NCBI GenBank assembly: GCA_944320865.1
Contig: CALUJC010000005.1
Span: forward strand, 34,617-98,616
Length of the DNA: 64,000 nt
Direction of reading: 5' to 3'
Source of the DNA: an uncultured Bacteroides sp.
GTDB lineage: Bacteria; Bacteroidota; Bacteroidia; Bacteroidales; Bacteroidaceae
The stretch's first letter is position 1. Each line of letters begins with the position of its first letter. Made by a program: the position numbers and the translations under genes. Shown here piece after piece: positions 55,025-64,000 of the stretch. The notes beneath the pieces were generated by a model that was not told the origin of the DNA, made no database searches, and saw nothing but the letters and a program-made list of their open reading frames with translations.

Positions 55025-55098
55025 TGATCGCGACAGGATTCAAACCTGTAACCGGCTGATCCGTAGTCAGCTACTCTATTCAGTTGAGCTACGCGACC
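55025..55098 (-). tRNA. tRNA-Arg (ACG)
   Basis: The minus strand folds into a full cloverleaf of 74 nt: acceptor GGTCGCG/CGCGATC with discriminator A, anticodon stem GCTGA/TCAGC, loop CTACGGA giving anticodon ACG, T arm ACAGG-TTTGAAT-CCTGT. No CCA is encoded. It lies 8 bp downstream of a second tRNA-Arg. Confidence 0.96.
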
Positions 55099-55106
55099 TT
55101 TTTTAG

Positions 55107-55180
55107 TGACTCCTACAGGATTCAAACCTGTAACCTTTTGATCCGTAGTCAAATGCTCTATTCAGTTGAGCTAAGGAGCC
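55107..55180 (-). tRNA. tRNA-Arg (ACG), second isodecoder
   Basis: A 74-nt cloverleaf: acceptor GGCTCCT/AGGAGTC, discriminator A, anticodon stem TTTGA/TCAAA, loop CTACGGA (anticodon ACG), and the same T arm as its neighbour. Stems differ from the first copy while loops and T arm are shared. It is the first gene of the tRNA transcript. Confidence 0.96.
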
Positions 55181-55197
55181 ATTCGTTTAACCGGGTG

Positions 55198-55228
55198 CAA
55201 AGATACACCTTTTTTCTGAATCAACAAA
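55198..55228 (-). promoter_or_regulatory. Promoter of the tRNA-Arg pair
   Basis: On the minus strand TTTG (55228-55225) and TATCTTTG (55205-55198) are separated by 19 bp, a complete consensus match about 10 bp from the predicted transcript start near the tRNA 5' end. Confidence 0.75.
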
Positions 55229-55256
55229 CTATTTCTAAGTTTTTTTGAAAAATATA

Positions 55257-57566
55257 TTATTCAATAAAACGGTAGTTGAACAATTGCCATCCTATGGTTA
55301 ATCCTACATTCCATTCCTTTTTCGGTGAACTATAATGATTTACATATGCTGATATAGCTCCAAATGGTAACTGGCAAACCACAGAAAGTTCTCCCATATA
55401 TTCCGCACGTGAAAAAGCTTTGCCATAATAGGCTTCTCCTTGCATATTCTTTCTGATTGGAAATATTGGCAAAAAGCCATAAAACTCCGAACGCAGATGG
55501 AACATATCATTTATCACATAAATAGGTTTAATGCCAGCTGCCACAAACTGGTTGGCCCGAAAAGCCTCGTTGTACATCAATTTGCTATGTGGTGTAGGTG
55601 AAAAATCTCCCGCTTGCATCATAGTAGCCGTATAATTCTGTGAAAAATTTTTTGATGAATATAAAGCTTCGGCCATCCATCCCAATACAAAATGCTGTGA
55701 CATAGTATGGTAAGACTCTTTTAAATAAGAAATCTGAAGCCAAGCCACATCGTGTTTTTCTGAATTATAAACCGTGGCAGTATTAGGGTTACCTGGTGTA
55801 AACTCCTCATGTCCGGTATATATTTGCGCTACAAGCTTTTCCCAATAGCCACGTGTGGCATATTGTCTGGCATTGAGTGTATTTCCATAAAAGCCAATAG
55901 AACCTCCCCATAATTTGTAAGAACTACGGTCGGAGTGATCATTATCGAAATCGATAATATTAGATTGGAAATAATTATCTTCCAAAAGTCCGTAACCAAA
56001 ACCGAACTCAGCCCGTCGATTACTCAAAAAAGGTAATGCCACCATGAGTTTAACAAAACGCTCGTCTTTCGAGTTAAAAGAAGGGCGGTCGTTGCGGGAG
56101 AAAAGTTTGTCTTTCTTGAAATAGTCAAACGTACTGAACGATGCGATAAAACGATATGATGTAGGAATGCCTGTTGGCAAGTCGAAACGCGCCATTAACT
56201 GTGCATTATTATAAATTTTCCCTATTTGCCCGTCCACATAGATTCCTTTGGCGTAATAATTCAAGTTTTGGTAGCCGATTCCCATGTAAATCTGATTGGA
56301 ACTTGTTGTAGATACACTTCCTCCTATTCGTATCGAAAAGTTATCTTCCACTTTGACTTTCAAGTGCAATTCATATAAGTTACTCATAGGGTCATACACG
56401 GCATGAGGAATGATTTCTGAAATCATATCATCGGAAAGCAACCTGAAATAGCCCCGTTTTAAATCCTCATAAGTAAACACCTCACTATCTTCTCCATGAA
56501 ACTCTTTTTTGATATAGGCTTGTTGTTGTGCGTTAGCACCTTCAATATAAATATCTCGGAATTGCAATGGAGGAAGATTATTCTTATAAACCACTCTGCG
56601 TTGGTGCACATGATTCATGCTTACCCGTCGTGCTATGCGTTGCTTGATGGAATCCATCATACTGATCGTGCGGTTATAACCTATGTCATGTAATTCATCT
56701 AAACGGTCGAAATCAAGCAAATTAACATCATTATATTTGAAAGTCAGTAGTATTCCCACTGAATCTGAAATAGAATAATCCGTCTTTTGCATAATCATGT
56801 TCTCCAATTGGCTCATGATATTCCCCTCTTTAGGCTTTCCGGGATTTGCCGCCACTGCGCTTCCAATGATGACATCAGGATGAAAATCGCTACGCATGAC
56901 ATCAGTAGGAAAGTTATTGTAAATGCCCCCGTCGTATGCTAATACACTATCTATTTCTATCGGTTTGAATACAAAGGGGAAACTCATGGAAGCCCGCACG
57001 GCATCACCTAAATCACCATTCTTCATTATCAAAGGTTTCTTGTTATACACATCCGATGCTACACAGCGGAAAGGAATGAACAATTTATCGAAGTTTCCGT
57101 TACACGAAGCTGTAGCACGCGCAAAAAGTTCTACAAATGCCAAATTCATTTGTATGGGATTTACCATGCTTGTAGGCAATATTTGTGGTTTAGTGCGTAT
57201 TGAGTCCCTAAGCCCGAAATGAATCGTAAAGAACTCAGGAGTAGGGCGGTTTTCCTTAAAATAGTAGCTATATCTTGTCTCTATGACGCCTGTATACCAG
57301 CGTTTGAAATCAGGAGAACGTAACAACGCCTCCATATCGTCTGGCGAATATCCCATAGCATATAAGGCTCCTACAATGGCTCCCATGGAGGTTCCTGCTA
57401 CATAGTCTATAGGGATTCCGTTTTCCTCCAAAGCCCGTATTACTCCTATGTGCGTCATGCCCTTGGCGCCTCCTCCGCTCAGCACAAGTCCCACTTTTTG
57501 CGCTTTCATCGGGAGCATAGAAATAGTGAAAAGGCATAATACAATAATAGGCAATACTCTTTTCAT
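55257..57566 (-). CDS. Patatin-like phospholipase with outer-membrane barrel
   Basis: A 769-aa protein starting at MKRVLPIIVLCLFTISMLPM, a signal peptide. The patatin domain (about 25-310) has the Gly-rich GGGAKGMTHIG, nucleophile Ser60 in AGTSMGAIVG and the dyad Asp in LAYDGGIYNNFP. A POTRA-like segment (about 330-410) precedes a C-terminal surface-antigen-type beta-barrel ending in a YRFIE terminus. The layout is that of PlpD-like proteins, with the lipase domain probably tethered by the barrel. Target lipids are unknown. Confidence 0.88.
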   Translation of the reverse strand: MKRVLPIIVLCLFTISMLPMKAQKVGLVLSGGGAKGMTHIGVIRALEENGIPIDYVAGTSMGAIVGALYAMGYSPDDMEALLRSPDFKRWYTGVIETRYSYYFKENRPTPEFFTIHFGLRDSIRTKPQILPTSMVNPIQMNLAFVELFARATASCNGNFDKLFIPFRCVASDVYNKKPLIMKNGDLGDAVRASMSFPFVFKPIEIDSVLAYDGGIYNNFPTDVMRSDFHPDVIIGSAVAANPGKPKEGNIMSQLENMIMQKTDYSISDSVGILLTFKYNDVNLLDFDRLDELHDIGYNRTISMMDSIKQRIARRVSMNHVHQRRVVYKNNLPPLQFRDIYIEGANAQQQAYIKKEFHGEDSEVFTYEDLKRGYFRLLSDDMISEIIPHAVYDPMSNLYELHLKVKVEDNFSIRIGGSVSTTSSNQIYMGIGYQNLNYYAKGIYVDGQIGKIYNNAQLMARFDLPTGIPTSYRFIASFSTFDYFKKDKLFSRNDRPSFNSKDERFVKLMVALPFLSNRRAEFGFGYGLLEDNYFQSNIIDFDNDHSDRSSYKLWGGSIGFYGNTLNARQYATRGYWEKLVAQIYTGHEEFTPGNPNTATVYNSEKHDVAWLQISYLKESYHTMSQHFVLGWMAEALYSSKNFSQNYTATMMQAGDFSPTPHSKLMYNEAFRANQFVAAGIKPIYVINDMFHLRSEFYGFLPIFPIRKNMQGEAYYGKAFSRAEYMGELSVVCQLPFGAISAYVNHYSSPKKEWNVGLTIGWQLFNYRFIE

Positions 57567-57683
57567 GATCAAAAAAATTAATTTAACGGACTCTATTTGC
57601 TATTTATGCCTCAAATATACGCATTTATTTCTAAAAGGAATCAAGAGGCTGTTAGGCTATATGATGTTTTTTTCATGCTATTA

Positions 57684-57735
57684 AAAATAAAAAAGAGATG
57701 AGAGTAATTCCTCTTTATATAATTACCCTCATCTC
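57684..57735 (-). terminator. Terminator of htpG
   Basis: On the minus strand GAGATGAGGGTAATT and AATTACTCTCATCTC pair with one mismatch, followed by a T-rich run. Confidence 0.85.
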
Positions 57736-57767
57736 CTAAAAGAATATATATACCCTATTAGAGAGTC

Positions 57768-59816
57768 TTACTTTATCAGTTCCAAGCTTCTTTTTACAAA
57801 ATTGTTCAGAGCCTCACCTTTCAGCATGCCGTTCTGAAGCAATGCCAGGTCAATCAGTTGGCGTACCACCTTGTTTTGGCCAGCATAACCGGATAAAATG
57901 CCTTCTTTCTGTTGTTTCAAGTCATCCCATTTTTTATCCAGTTTTTCCAGCTCATCTTTTTCGGCAGTAGGAATTTCTTCATCCTTCTTTCCTTCATGCT
58001 GTTTTCTCAGTTCCTTGCGTTGTTTGCTCACCTCATCTATTTCTGCCTGTATGGGGGCAAGTGTTGTAGCACACTCATTGCTTTCATCCGCCAATATGCC
58101 TTTTACTAATTTATGGTCAGAATTAAGCACAAGGCTATACATGTCAGGCATTTCACCATAAAAACTCATCCCTGCCTGTATATTGGCCATTTCTTTCATA
58201 CGGCGCATGTATTCGCTTTGTGTAATCAGCACTGGAGACGTTTCTTCGCCCAAAGGTTGAGCAGATACATGAAACTCCGTTTTGTCCATTTTTGGCAACT
58301 GGCTCTTGAAAAGGGTTGCAAGCACTTCCTGCTGCGAAGCGTCAAGAGCTTCGCCTTTAGCCTCTTCCTTTACTATCAAGTTGTCCACAACATCACTGTC
58401 CACGCGTGTGAAACGTGTTTTTTCAAATTTCTGCTCCAACATGCTTACTACAGCAATGTCAAGTTGCCCATCCATCAACAGCACGTTGTATCCTTTATTC
58501 TTAGCTGCGTCAATATAGCTGTATTGTTCTTCCTTATTGTTGGCATAGAGGTATATTAACGTGCCGTCTTTATCTGTCTGGTTGTCTTTTATAAGAGTCT
58601 TATACTCGTCAAAGGTGTAGCACTTGCCATCAGTGTCGGCAAGCAAGGCAAAGTCTTTGGCACGCTCATAGAAGTCTTCTTGCGTCAGCATGCCATAGTC
58701 GATGAAGATTTTCAGATCATTCCACTTCTCCTCAAATTGCTTGCGGTCATTTTTAAAGATTGATTGCAAGCGGTCGGAAACCTTCTTGGTAATGTAAGTG
58801 GATATTTTCTTTACATTACTATCGCTCTGCAAGTACGAACGCGATACATTCAGCGGAATGTCCGGCGAATCAAGCACACCGTGCAACAGTGTCAGGAAGT
58901 CGGGCACAATGCCTTCCACCGAGTCTGTTACGTACACTTGGTTGCAGTATAGCTGTATCTTGTTCTTGTTCAGTTCAATATTGCTTTTCACCTTCGGGAA
59001 GTAAAGGATACCCGTCAAGTGGAACGGATAATCTACATTCAGGTGAATCCAGAACAGGGGTTCATCCGCCATGGGATAAAGCTCGCTATAAAACTTCTTG
59101 TAGTCCTCATCCTTCAGCTCGCTTGGCTTGCGTGTCCACAAGGGAGTAGTGTCGTTTATCACGTTGTCTTCACCGGTTTCTACCTGTTTGCCGTCTTTCC
59201 ATTCTTTCTTCTTGCCGAATGCTATAGGCACGGGCAGGAAGCGGCAGTATTTCTTCAAGAGGGCCGATATGCGCGATTCTTCAAGGAATTCCTTGCAATC
59301 GTCGTCTACATAAAGCACGATATCGGTGCCTCTGTCGGCTTTGTCAATATCTTCAATGGTGAACTCAGGACTTCCGTCGCATGTCCATTTCACAGCCTGT
59401 GCACCTTCTTGATAGGATTTGGTGATAATTTCCACCTTCTTTGCCACCATGAAAGCCGAGTAAAAGCCCAGTCCGAAATGACCGATGATGGCATTGGCAT
59501 CATTCTTATACTTCTCCAAGAAGTCATTGGCCCCCGAGAAGGCTATCTGGTTGATGTATTTGTCTATCTCTTCTGCCGTAAGTCCCAAGCCACGGTCGGA
59601 CACAGTTATTGTATCCTTGTCTACCGATACATGAATGGTTAGGTCACCCAGTTCACCTTTAAATTCACCCATCGAGGCAAGTGTCTTAAGCTTTTGGGTA
59701 GCATCAACGGCATTTGAAACCAGCTCACGGAGAAATATCTCGTGGTCGCTATATAAGAATTTCTTGATGACGGGGAAAATGTTTTCAGTAGTTACCCCAA
59801 TATTGCCTTTTTGCAT
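57768..59816 (-). CDS. htpG: Chaperone protein HtpG (Hsp90)
   Basis: A 682-aa Hsp90. The N-terminal GHKL ATPase site has LRELVSNAVDATQKL, TVSDRGLGLTAEEID and IGHFGLGFYSAFMV; the middle domain contains the catalytic-Arg segment NVSRSYLQSD. The C-terminal dimerisation part is present. It is an independent gene between clpC and the patatin gene. Heat-shock control is expected but I see no clear element. Confidence 0.96.
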   Translation of the reverse strand: MQKGNIGVTTENIFPVIKKFLYSDHEIFLRELVSNAVDATQKLKTLASMGEFKGELGDLTIHVSVDKDTITVSDRGLGLTAEEIDKYINQIAFSGANDFLEKYKNDANAIIGHFGLGFYSAFMVAKKVEIITKSYQEGAQAVKWTCDGSPEFTIEDIDKADRGTDIVLYVDDDCKEFLEESRISALLKKYCRFLPVPIAFGKKKEWKDGKQVETGEDNVINDTTPLWTRKPSELKDEDYKKFYSELYPMADEPLFWIHLNVDYPFHLTGILYFPKVKSNIELNKNKIQLYCNQVYVTDSVEGIVPDFLTLLHGVLDSPDIPLNVSRSYLQSDSNVKKISTYITKKVSDRLQSIFKNDRKQFEEKWNDLKIFIDYGMLTQEDFYERAKDFALLADTDGKCYTFDEYKTLIKDNQTDKDGTLIYLYANNKEEQYSYIDAAKNKGYNVLLMDGQLDIAVVSMLEQKFEKTRFTRVDSDVVDNLIVKEEAKGEALDASQQEVLATLFKSQLPKMDKTEFHVSAQPLGEETSPVLITQSEYMRRMKEMANIQAGMSFYGEMPDMYSLVLNSDHKLVKGILADESNECATTLAPIQAEIDEVSKQRKELRKQHEGKKDEEIPTAEKDELEKLDKKWDDLKQQKEGILSGYAGQNKVVRQLIDLALLQNGMLKGEALNNFVKRSLELIK

Positions 59817-59875
59817 AATCTGTAGATTTATTTATTAGTTGATCATCCTTTTATTAAGAAACACAAAGCAGCAAG

Positions 59876-59910
59876 CAAAAAAAATGCCAGCCATCAAGTG
59901 GCTGACATTT
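59876..59910 (-). terminator. Terminator of clpC
   Basis: On the minus strand TGTCAGCC pairs with GGCTGGCA (one G-U) over a 7-nt loop and is followed by T8. Confidence 0.8.
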
Positions 59911-59939
59911 TGTCTGTTTCCTATTCTATATAGGTTTGC

Positions 59940-62483
59940 TTATTTCTTAAGGATGTCGAGCTCGGCAGCGCCTTCTTGGGCGGTAACACTTATCACATCG
60001 CCGGGTTTTACTTCCTCGGTTACAATAAGAGTGGATAAACCGTCTTCCAAGTAGTTCTGGATGGCACGTTTCAAGGGGCGTGCACCAAATTGCACGTCAT
60101 AGCCTTTTGTGGCCAGGAAGCGTTTTGCGCTTTCATCCACTTCCAACTTGTAGCCAATTTGTCCCACCCGTTGAGCCAAGGCTCCCAGCTCTATGTCCAC
60201 TATGCGGGTAATAGCCTCCAGCGACAATTGGTCGAATGTAATGATTTCGTCCAGCCGGTTCAGGAATTCGGGGGCAAATGTCTTGTTCAATGCCTTCTGT
60301 ATCACACTCCGTGAGTATTCATTATCATTGGCGCGGCTTTGTGCTGCAAAGCCGATGCCCCGTCCAAACTCTTTGAGTTGGCGGGTACCAATATTTGAAG
60401 TCATGATGATAACAGTGTTCTTGAAGTCCACTGTACGTCCGTTGTTGTCGGTCAGGCGGCCTTCGTCAAGCACTTGCAGCAAGATGTTGAATACATCGGG
60501 ATGCGCCTTCTCTATCTCGTCGAGCAGTACGATGGAGTAGGGTTTGCGGCGCACCTTTTCGGTCAGTTGGCCTCCTTCTTCATACCCCACGTAGCCCGGA
60601 GCCGCCCCAATCATGCGCGACACAGTATATTTCTCCATGTATTCGCTCATGTCGATGCGGATAAGGGCATCATCCGAGCCGAACATATAGCGGGCCAATT
60701 GCTTGGCCAGGTGTGTCTTGCCTACACCCGTAGGTCCCAAGAACATGAAGGTTCCGATAGGACGGTTTGGGTCTTTCAGGCCCACACGGCTGCGCAATAT
60801 GGCCTTCACCAGCTTCTCGATGGCGGCATCTTGTGCTACTACTTGTGCCTGCAAAGCTTCTTTCATACCGGCCAGTTTCAGGCTTTCAGCTTGCGCCATA
60901 CGTTGCACGGGCACACCGGACATCATGGAGACTACGTTGGCAATCTCCTCTTCGCCTACCACCTGCCGATGGTCCTTGAGTTGCGACTCCCATTCAGCTT
61001 TCATTTCGTCCAACTGGGTGGCCAATTCTTTCTCGCGGTCGCGAAAACCTGCAGCCAGCTCATAGTTCTGTGCCTTCACGGCCTCCGTCTTGCGGTTTCG
61101 GGTGTCTTCTATCAGTTTTTCCTGTTCTTCTATGGCTTTTGGTACACTGATGTTGGCCAGGTGTGCACGCGAGCCCGCCTCGTCAAGAGCATCGATGGCC
61201 TTGTCCGGGAAGTTGCGGTCGGAAATATAGCGGCCTGTCAATTTGACACACGCTTCCAATGCCTCGTCCGTATACGAGACGTTGTGGTGGTCTTCATACT
61301 TATCCTTGATGTTGCGCAATATCTGCAGGGTTTCTTCCGCAGTGGTGGGTTCTACCAGCACTTTTTGGAAGCGGCGTTCCAAGGCCCCGTCCTTCTCAAT
61401 ACTCTTGCGATACTCGTCGAGGGTGGTGGCGCCTATGCATTGTATTTCACCACGCGCCAAAGCCGGTTTCAGCATATTGGCGGCATCCATGGTGCCTGCA
61501 GCTGCCCCGGCGCCTACTATGGTGTGAATTTCGTCAATGAACAGGATGACGTTAGGATTCTTTTGCAGTTCGTTGATGATGGATCGAATGCGCTCTTCAA
61601 ACTGCCCGCGATACTTGGTGCCGGCCACTACGCCTGCCATGTCTAACATGATGACGCGCTTGTCGAACAGCACACGCGATACCTTCTTTTCGATAATGCG
61701 CAACGCCAACCCTTCCACAATGGCCGATTTGCCCACGCCCGGTTCACCTATCAGCACGGGGTTGTTTTTCTTGCGGCGGCTCAATATCTGTGCCAGGCGT
61801 TCTATTTCACGCTCGCGGCCTACCACGGGATCCAGCTTGCCTTCGGTGGCGGCACGGGTCATGTCGATGCCGAAGTTATCGAGTACGGGGGTGTCGTTGG
61901 TGGGCTTCCGTGAAGTGGTTTGGGGTGATGCCTGGGCGCCGGTATTTCCACTGCCGCCTGAGCGTGCCATACCCATCTCTTCTTCATCCTCCTCGTCGTC
62001 TTCGGTGAAGCCCATGCCGGCACGGGGGTTAGGCGACTTCATGGAGAGCAGTTCATATACCGACTGGTAGTCCACCTGGTTCTCTTCAAGTACGGTAGCA
62101 GCCAAGTTGTCGCCATCCTTCAGTATGGCCAGCAACATGTGTTCGGCGTCAGCCTTGGGACTTTTCAGCAGGCGTGCCTCGAGAATGCACATCTTTAGGA
62201 TACGTGCGGCCAGGGGTGAGAGGGTGATGTCAGCCTCGGCCACGGGCGGCATGTTGCCTTCCTCAATGTTGGTATGGTCGCGCAGGCAGGCCTCCAGGCG
62301 TGCTTTTACGCCGCCCAAGTCGGTGCCCAAACGGTGCAATATTTCAATAGCCTTCCCGCCACCGTCGCGCAGCATGCCCAGCAGCAGGTGCTCGGGGCCT
62401 ATGTAGCGGTTGCGCAGGCGGGTAGCTTCTTCGCGGCTGTAAGTGATGATGTCTGATACTCGTTGTGAAAACTGGCTATCCAT
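59940..62483 (-). CDS. clpC: ATP-dependent Clp protease ATP-binding subunit ClpC
   Basis: An 847-aa AAA+ unfoldase. The N-terminal double Clp-N domain (about 1-150) reads [20 protein letters not shown] and [20 protein letters not shown], followed by a Gly/Ser linker (about 168-195). D1 Walker A is [13 protein letters not shown], a UVR-like middle region (about 425-465) is present, and D2 Walker A is [14 protein letters not shown]. The UVR region places it with ClpC, feeding ClpP. A good SD (AAGGAG) precedes the ATG and TATCTTTG (62540-62533, minus) is a likely -7 box. Confidence 0.92.
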   Translation of the reverse strand: MDSQFSQRVSDIITYSREEATRLRNRYIGPEHLLLGMLRDGGGKAIEILHRLGTDLGGVKARLEACLRDHTNIEEGNMPPVAEADITLSPLAARILKMCILEARLLKSPKADAEHMLLAILKDGDNLAATVLEENQVDYQSVYELLSMKSPNPRAGMGFTEDDEEDEEEMGMARSGGSGNTGAQASPQTTSRKPTNDTPVLDNFGIDMTRAATEGKLDPVVGREREIERLAQILSRRKKNNPVLIGEPGVGKSAIVEGLALRIIEKKVSRVLFDKRVIMLDMAGVVAGTKYRGQFEERIRSIINELQKNPNVILFIDEIHTIVGAGAAAGTMDAANMLKPALARGEIQCIGATTLDEYRKSIEKDGALERRFQKVLVEPTTAEETLQILRNIKDKYEDHHNVSYTDEALEACVKLTGRYISDRNFPDKAIDALDEAGSRAHLANISVPKAIEEQEKLIEDTRNRKTEAVKAQNYELAAGFRDREKELATQLDEMKAEWESQLKDHRQVVGEEEIANVVSMMSGVPVQRMAQAESLKLAGMKEALQAQVVAQDAAIEKLVKAILRSRVGLKDPNRPIGTFMFLGPTGVGKTHLAKQLARYMFGSDDALIRIDMSEYMEKYTVSRMIGAAPGYVGYEEGGQLTEKVRRKPYSIVLLDEIEKAHPDVFNILLQVLDEGRLTDNNGRTVDFKNTVIIMTSNIGTRQLKEFGRGIGFAAQSRANDNEYSRSVIQKALNKTFAPEFLNRLDEIITFDQLSLEAITRIVDIELGALAQRVGQIGYKLEVDESAKRFLATKGYDVQFGARPLKRAIQNYLEDGLSTLIVTEEVKPGDVISVTAQEGAAELDILKK

Positions 62484-63046
62484 GTTACTTCTTTCTCCTT
62501 ATAGTATTTGCTAATAAAAACGTTCCACGGGGCAAAGATAATGCAAATATTCCAATATTCAGTCATGCACATCCCCGATGTTTCTTAGCAAATATCGTGC
62601 CACAGGAACAAGGAGCATAGCGTAGTCAGCGCATTCCGAGTCGGTGAGGGTGCAATCCACGACAAAACGCCCTATTTTTGCGAAAGGGTAACTTTTTATG
62701 CGTTTTTCATTGCAAAATGATACCACAGGTCGTTGATGGCTTGCTGTACTCTTTTCCAAAATATCATACAAATCAAGTTTTTGTGCCTCTTTGCCGTTCG
62801 CAATCGGGCGCGCTGGCAAGCCATTGACTGCCAATGCGTTGCGCGGCAGTCCCCCACGGCGTTGCCGTTTGTCCCCGACGAGGGTCTCGTTTGTCCCCCA
62901 CGAGGGCCTCGTTTGTCCCCCACAAGGAGGTCGTTTGTCCCCCACGGGAAAACGGCACGTCCCCGGCCGCCCGCGCGCATGACTGTTTCTTGACAAAAAG
63001 ACGGGTTAAACATATAGTTAATTTATCTCGGTTTCTTCGTTCTTCT
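62484..63046. other. Intergenic region upstream of clpC, 563 bp
   Basis: It contains the clpC promoter region (-7-like box 62533-62540), roughly 270 bp with no recognised feature, and the six-unit 22-bp array at 62844-62974. An open frame at 62559-62996 (minus) crosses the array and has no family resemblance. Confidence 0.55.
62844..62974. repeat. 22-bp-period array (CGTTTGTCCCC type)
   Basis: CGTTTGTCCCC starts at 62866, 62888, 62910 and 62932, exactly 22 bp apart. Degenerate units flank it at 62844 (CGGCAGTCCCC) and 62953 (CGGCACGTCCCC). Neighbouring units form ACGAG...CTCGT palindromes at their junctions. It lies 70-200 bp downstream of the fimbrillin stop. Confidence 0.9.
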
Positions 63047-64000
63047 CTACTCAATCGTTATCGCATACTCGTATTCTTTGCCTGCCGTCCATTTGGCATT
63101 GTCCTGCATCCGATAGACGTAAGTCTTGCCGCCGGTGGTGGAGATGCTGACGAACGCCGTGCCCGATGCCACGCTTTGCGGGGCGACAAGGGCTTCGTAG
63201 GTGCCGTTCCCTGCATCGTGGGCGATTATCTCGCCGGGATTGCCGTCGCCGTTGGAGAGGTCGATGGTCTGCGTGCCTTCGCTGTTTGCCGTAATCGTGA
63301 TGGTGTGCAGCGCCCCGGCCTGCGTGGTGACGGGGGAGGTCAGTTCACAGTTCATGCCATCAAGACTGAAATACTTTATCTCTGCACCGGGCCCCACATT
63401 GGCCTCCCAGCAGGAGCCTATGCCCTCGCGCTCCACCCGAAGCATCTGAATATCGCCAGTAATGATATTATCCTGTCCCGTTATTTTTCCCTCCTCGATG
63501 GTATAAAACGTGGGAACATTATATATCCTCATGTCTCTCACCTGGGCTGTGCCCTTGGTCACCACGCGCACCTTGGCAAACTGGTGGGTGAACTGTAAGG
63601 ACACCGGGGTGCCTCCGTATGCGGCTGTCTGCTCGGCCCGTAGCAGGTATGCCAAGCCGTTATCTTGGGAGTTGAGGTACATCCAGTTGGCTGAATTGGG
63701 CTGCGGGTTGGCGTACCAGGCAATAATCTTTGCAGGCTGCGTGTTCTTCCAATAGATAGACTTGACAGGTTTCACCGCACCCGTTGCAGCATCGGTTATC
63801 TTGTATATGCCCACCTCGTCGCTGCCCTCGAACTTCACATAGAACTCGTCGTTTGTTTCCCACACGCTGCTTTTCCCGTCTGTGCTTTCGCTGACGCGCG
63901 TCCACGGCTCTTCGCTCGCCTCCGCGGTGATGCTTACACTGCCTATCTGCAAGGGGTATTCGCCGTCGGGCAGGGTGTTGCCCTGCTCGGCCAGTTCGTC
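63047..64000 (-). CDS. Fimbrillin-family protein, C-terminal part (runs off right edge)
   Basis: About 317 codons are visible, with the frame open to the window edge. LPDGEYPLQIGSVSITAEAS is the entry to the first beta-sandwich of Mfa1/FimA-like proteins. IYWKNTQPAKIIAWYANPQP and LQFTHQFAKVRVVTKGTAQV follow the same pattern, and the C-terminus (KEYEYAITIE) closes the second domain, as in Mfa-like 1 or fimbrillin-associated lipoproteins. It is expected to be an exported pilus subunit or tip; the signal and lipobox lie outside the window. Confidence 0.8.
   Translation of the reverse strand, partial: DELAEQGNTLPDGEYPLQIGSVSITAEASEEPWTRVSESTDGKSSVWETNDEFYVKFEGSDEVGIYKITDAATGAVKPVKSIYWKNTQPAKIIAWYANPQPNSANWMYLNSQDNGLAYLLRAEQTAAYGGTPVSLQFTHQFAKVRVVTKGTAQVRDMRIYNVPTFYTIEEGKITGQDNIITGDIQMLRVEREGIGSCWEANVGPGAEIKYFSLDGMNCELTSPVTTQAGALHTITITANSEGTQTIDLSNGDGNPGEIIAHDAGNGTYEALVAPQSVASGTAFVSISTTGGKTYVYRMQDNAKWTAGKEYEYAITIE

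Noticed and set aside
62844-62974. CRISPR-like array
   Set aside because: Units are adjacent without distinct spacers and no cas genes are present.
62559-62996. Open frame of 145 codons upstream of clpC
   Set aside because: Its N-terminal half is the translated 22-bp array, the rest resembles no family, and it has no ribosome site or promoter.

Overview
The window looks like the chromosome of a gut Bacteroidales, probably Bacteroides or a close relative. The evidence is the TTTG/TAnnTTTG promoters, the scarcity of Shine-Dalgarno sites, and family-typical genes: an S46 dipeptidyl-peptidase, DUF3078 and DUF4923 proteins, GGGtGRT, serine palmitoyltransferase, a patatin with an outer-membrane barrel, a fimbrillin and an HU-HIG protein. 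Most genes are core metabolism or housekeeping. There is no prophage, insertion sequence or CRISPR array.

Layout. 0-4 kb: end of a PhoR-like kinase, its PhoB-like regulator, a DUF3805/3806 protein and a Uup-type ABC-F ATPase. 4-10 kb (minus): a DPP11-like peptidase and the etfB-etfA-acyl-CoA dehydrogenase operon. 10-18 kb (plus): a DUF3078 barrel protein, then rseC-rnfBCDGEA, the membrane ferredoxin:NAD oxidoreductase. 18-20.3 kb: an acetyltransferase/IbrA/IbrB cassette that looks inserted. 20.3-25.6 kb (minus): DUF4923, engB, an HU protein, then an accessory stretch with a winged-helix protein, a ParB-like protein and a frameshifted gene. 25.6-28.3 kb: GGGtGRT, a NifU-like scaffold and a lipoprotein. 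28.5-36.5 kb: rfbC-ugd (nucleotide sugars), a DEAD-box helicase, serB, a CXXC-less thioredoxin-fold protein, a GH13 amylase and an HdeD-like protein. 36.5-44.3 kb: serine palmitoyltransferase and a lipid kinase (sphingolipids), aspS, gtrA and the agmatine-to-putrescine pair. 44.4-55 kb: Nif3, a zinc-ribbon protein, holA, an XRE regulator, pyrK-pyrD, trmD, ligA, dapA and two tRNA-Arg genes. 55-64 kb (minus): patatin-barrel protein, htpG, clpC and a truncated fimbrillin.

The most unusual signal lies between genes. Three intergenic regions carry short inverted excerpts of genes 1.7-3.7 kb away: rnfC plus rnfD at 17969-18034, ugd at 28408-28449, and the amylase gene at 31943-31992. The amylase copy is a perfect 50-mer. 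In the rnf and ugd copies every mismatch is synonymous in the reading frame of the source gene. Independently, many intergenic regions, often starting at a stop codon, hold short arrays of imperfect units with a 22-bp period (sometimes 11 or 44). The unit sequence is private to each locus, and two of the excerpts lie in phase with such an array. I know of no name for this arrangement.

By eye, the DNA is GC-rich from about 15 to 36 kb and AT-rich from about 36.5 to 59 kb. All calls come from reading the sequence; no database was searched.
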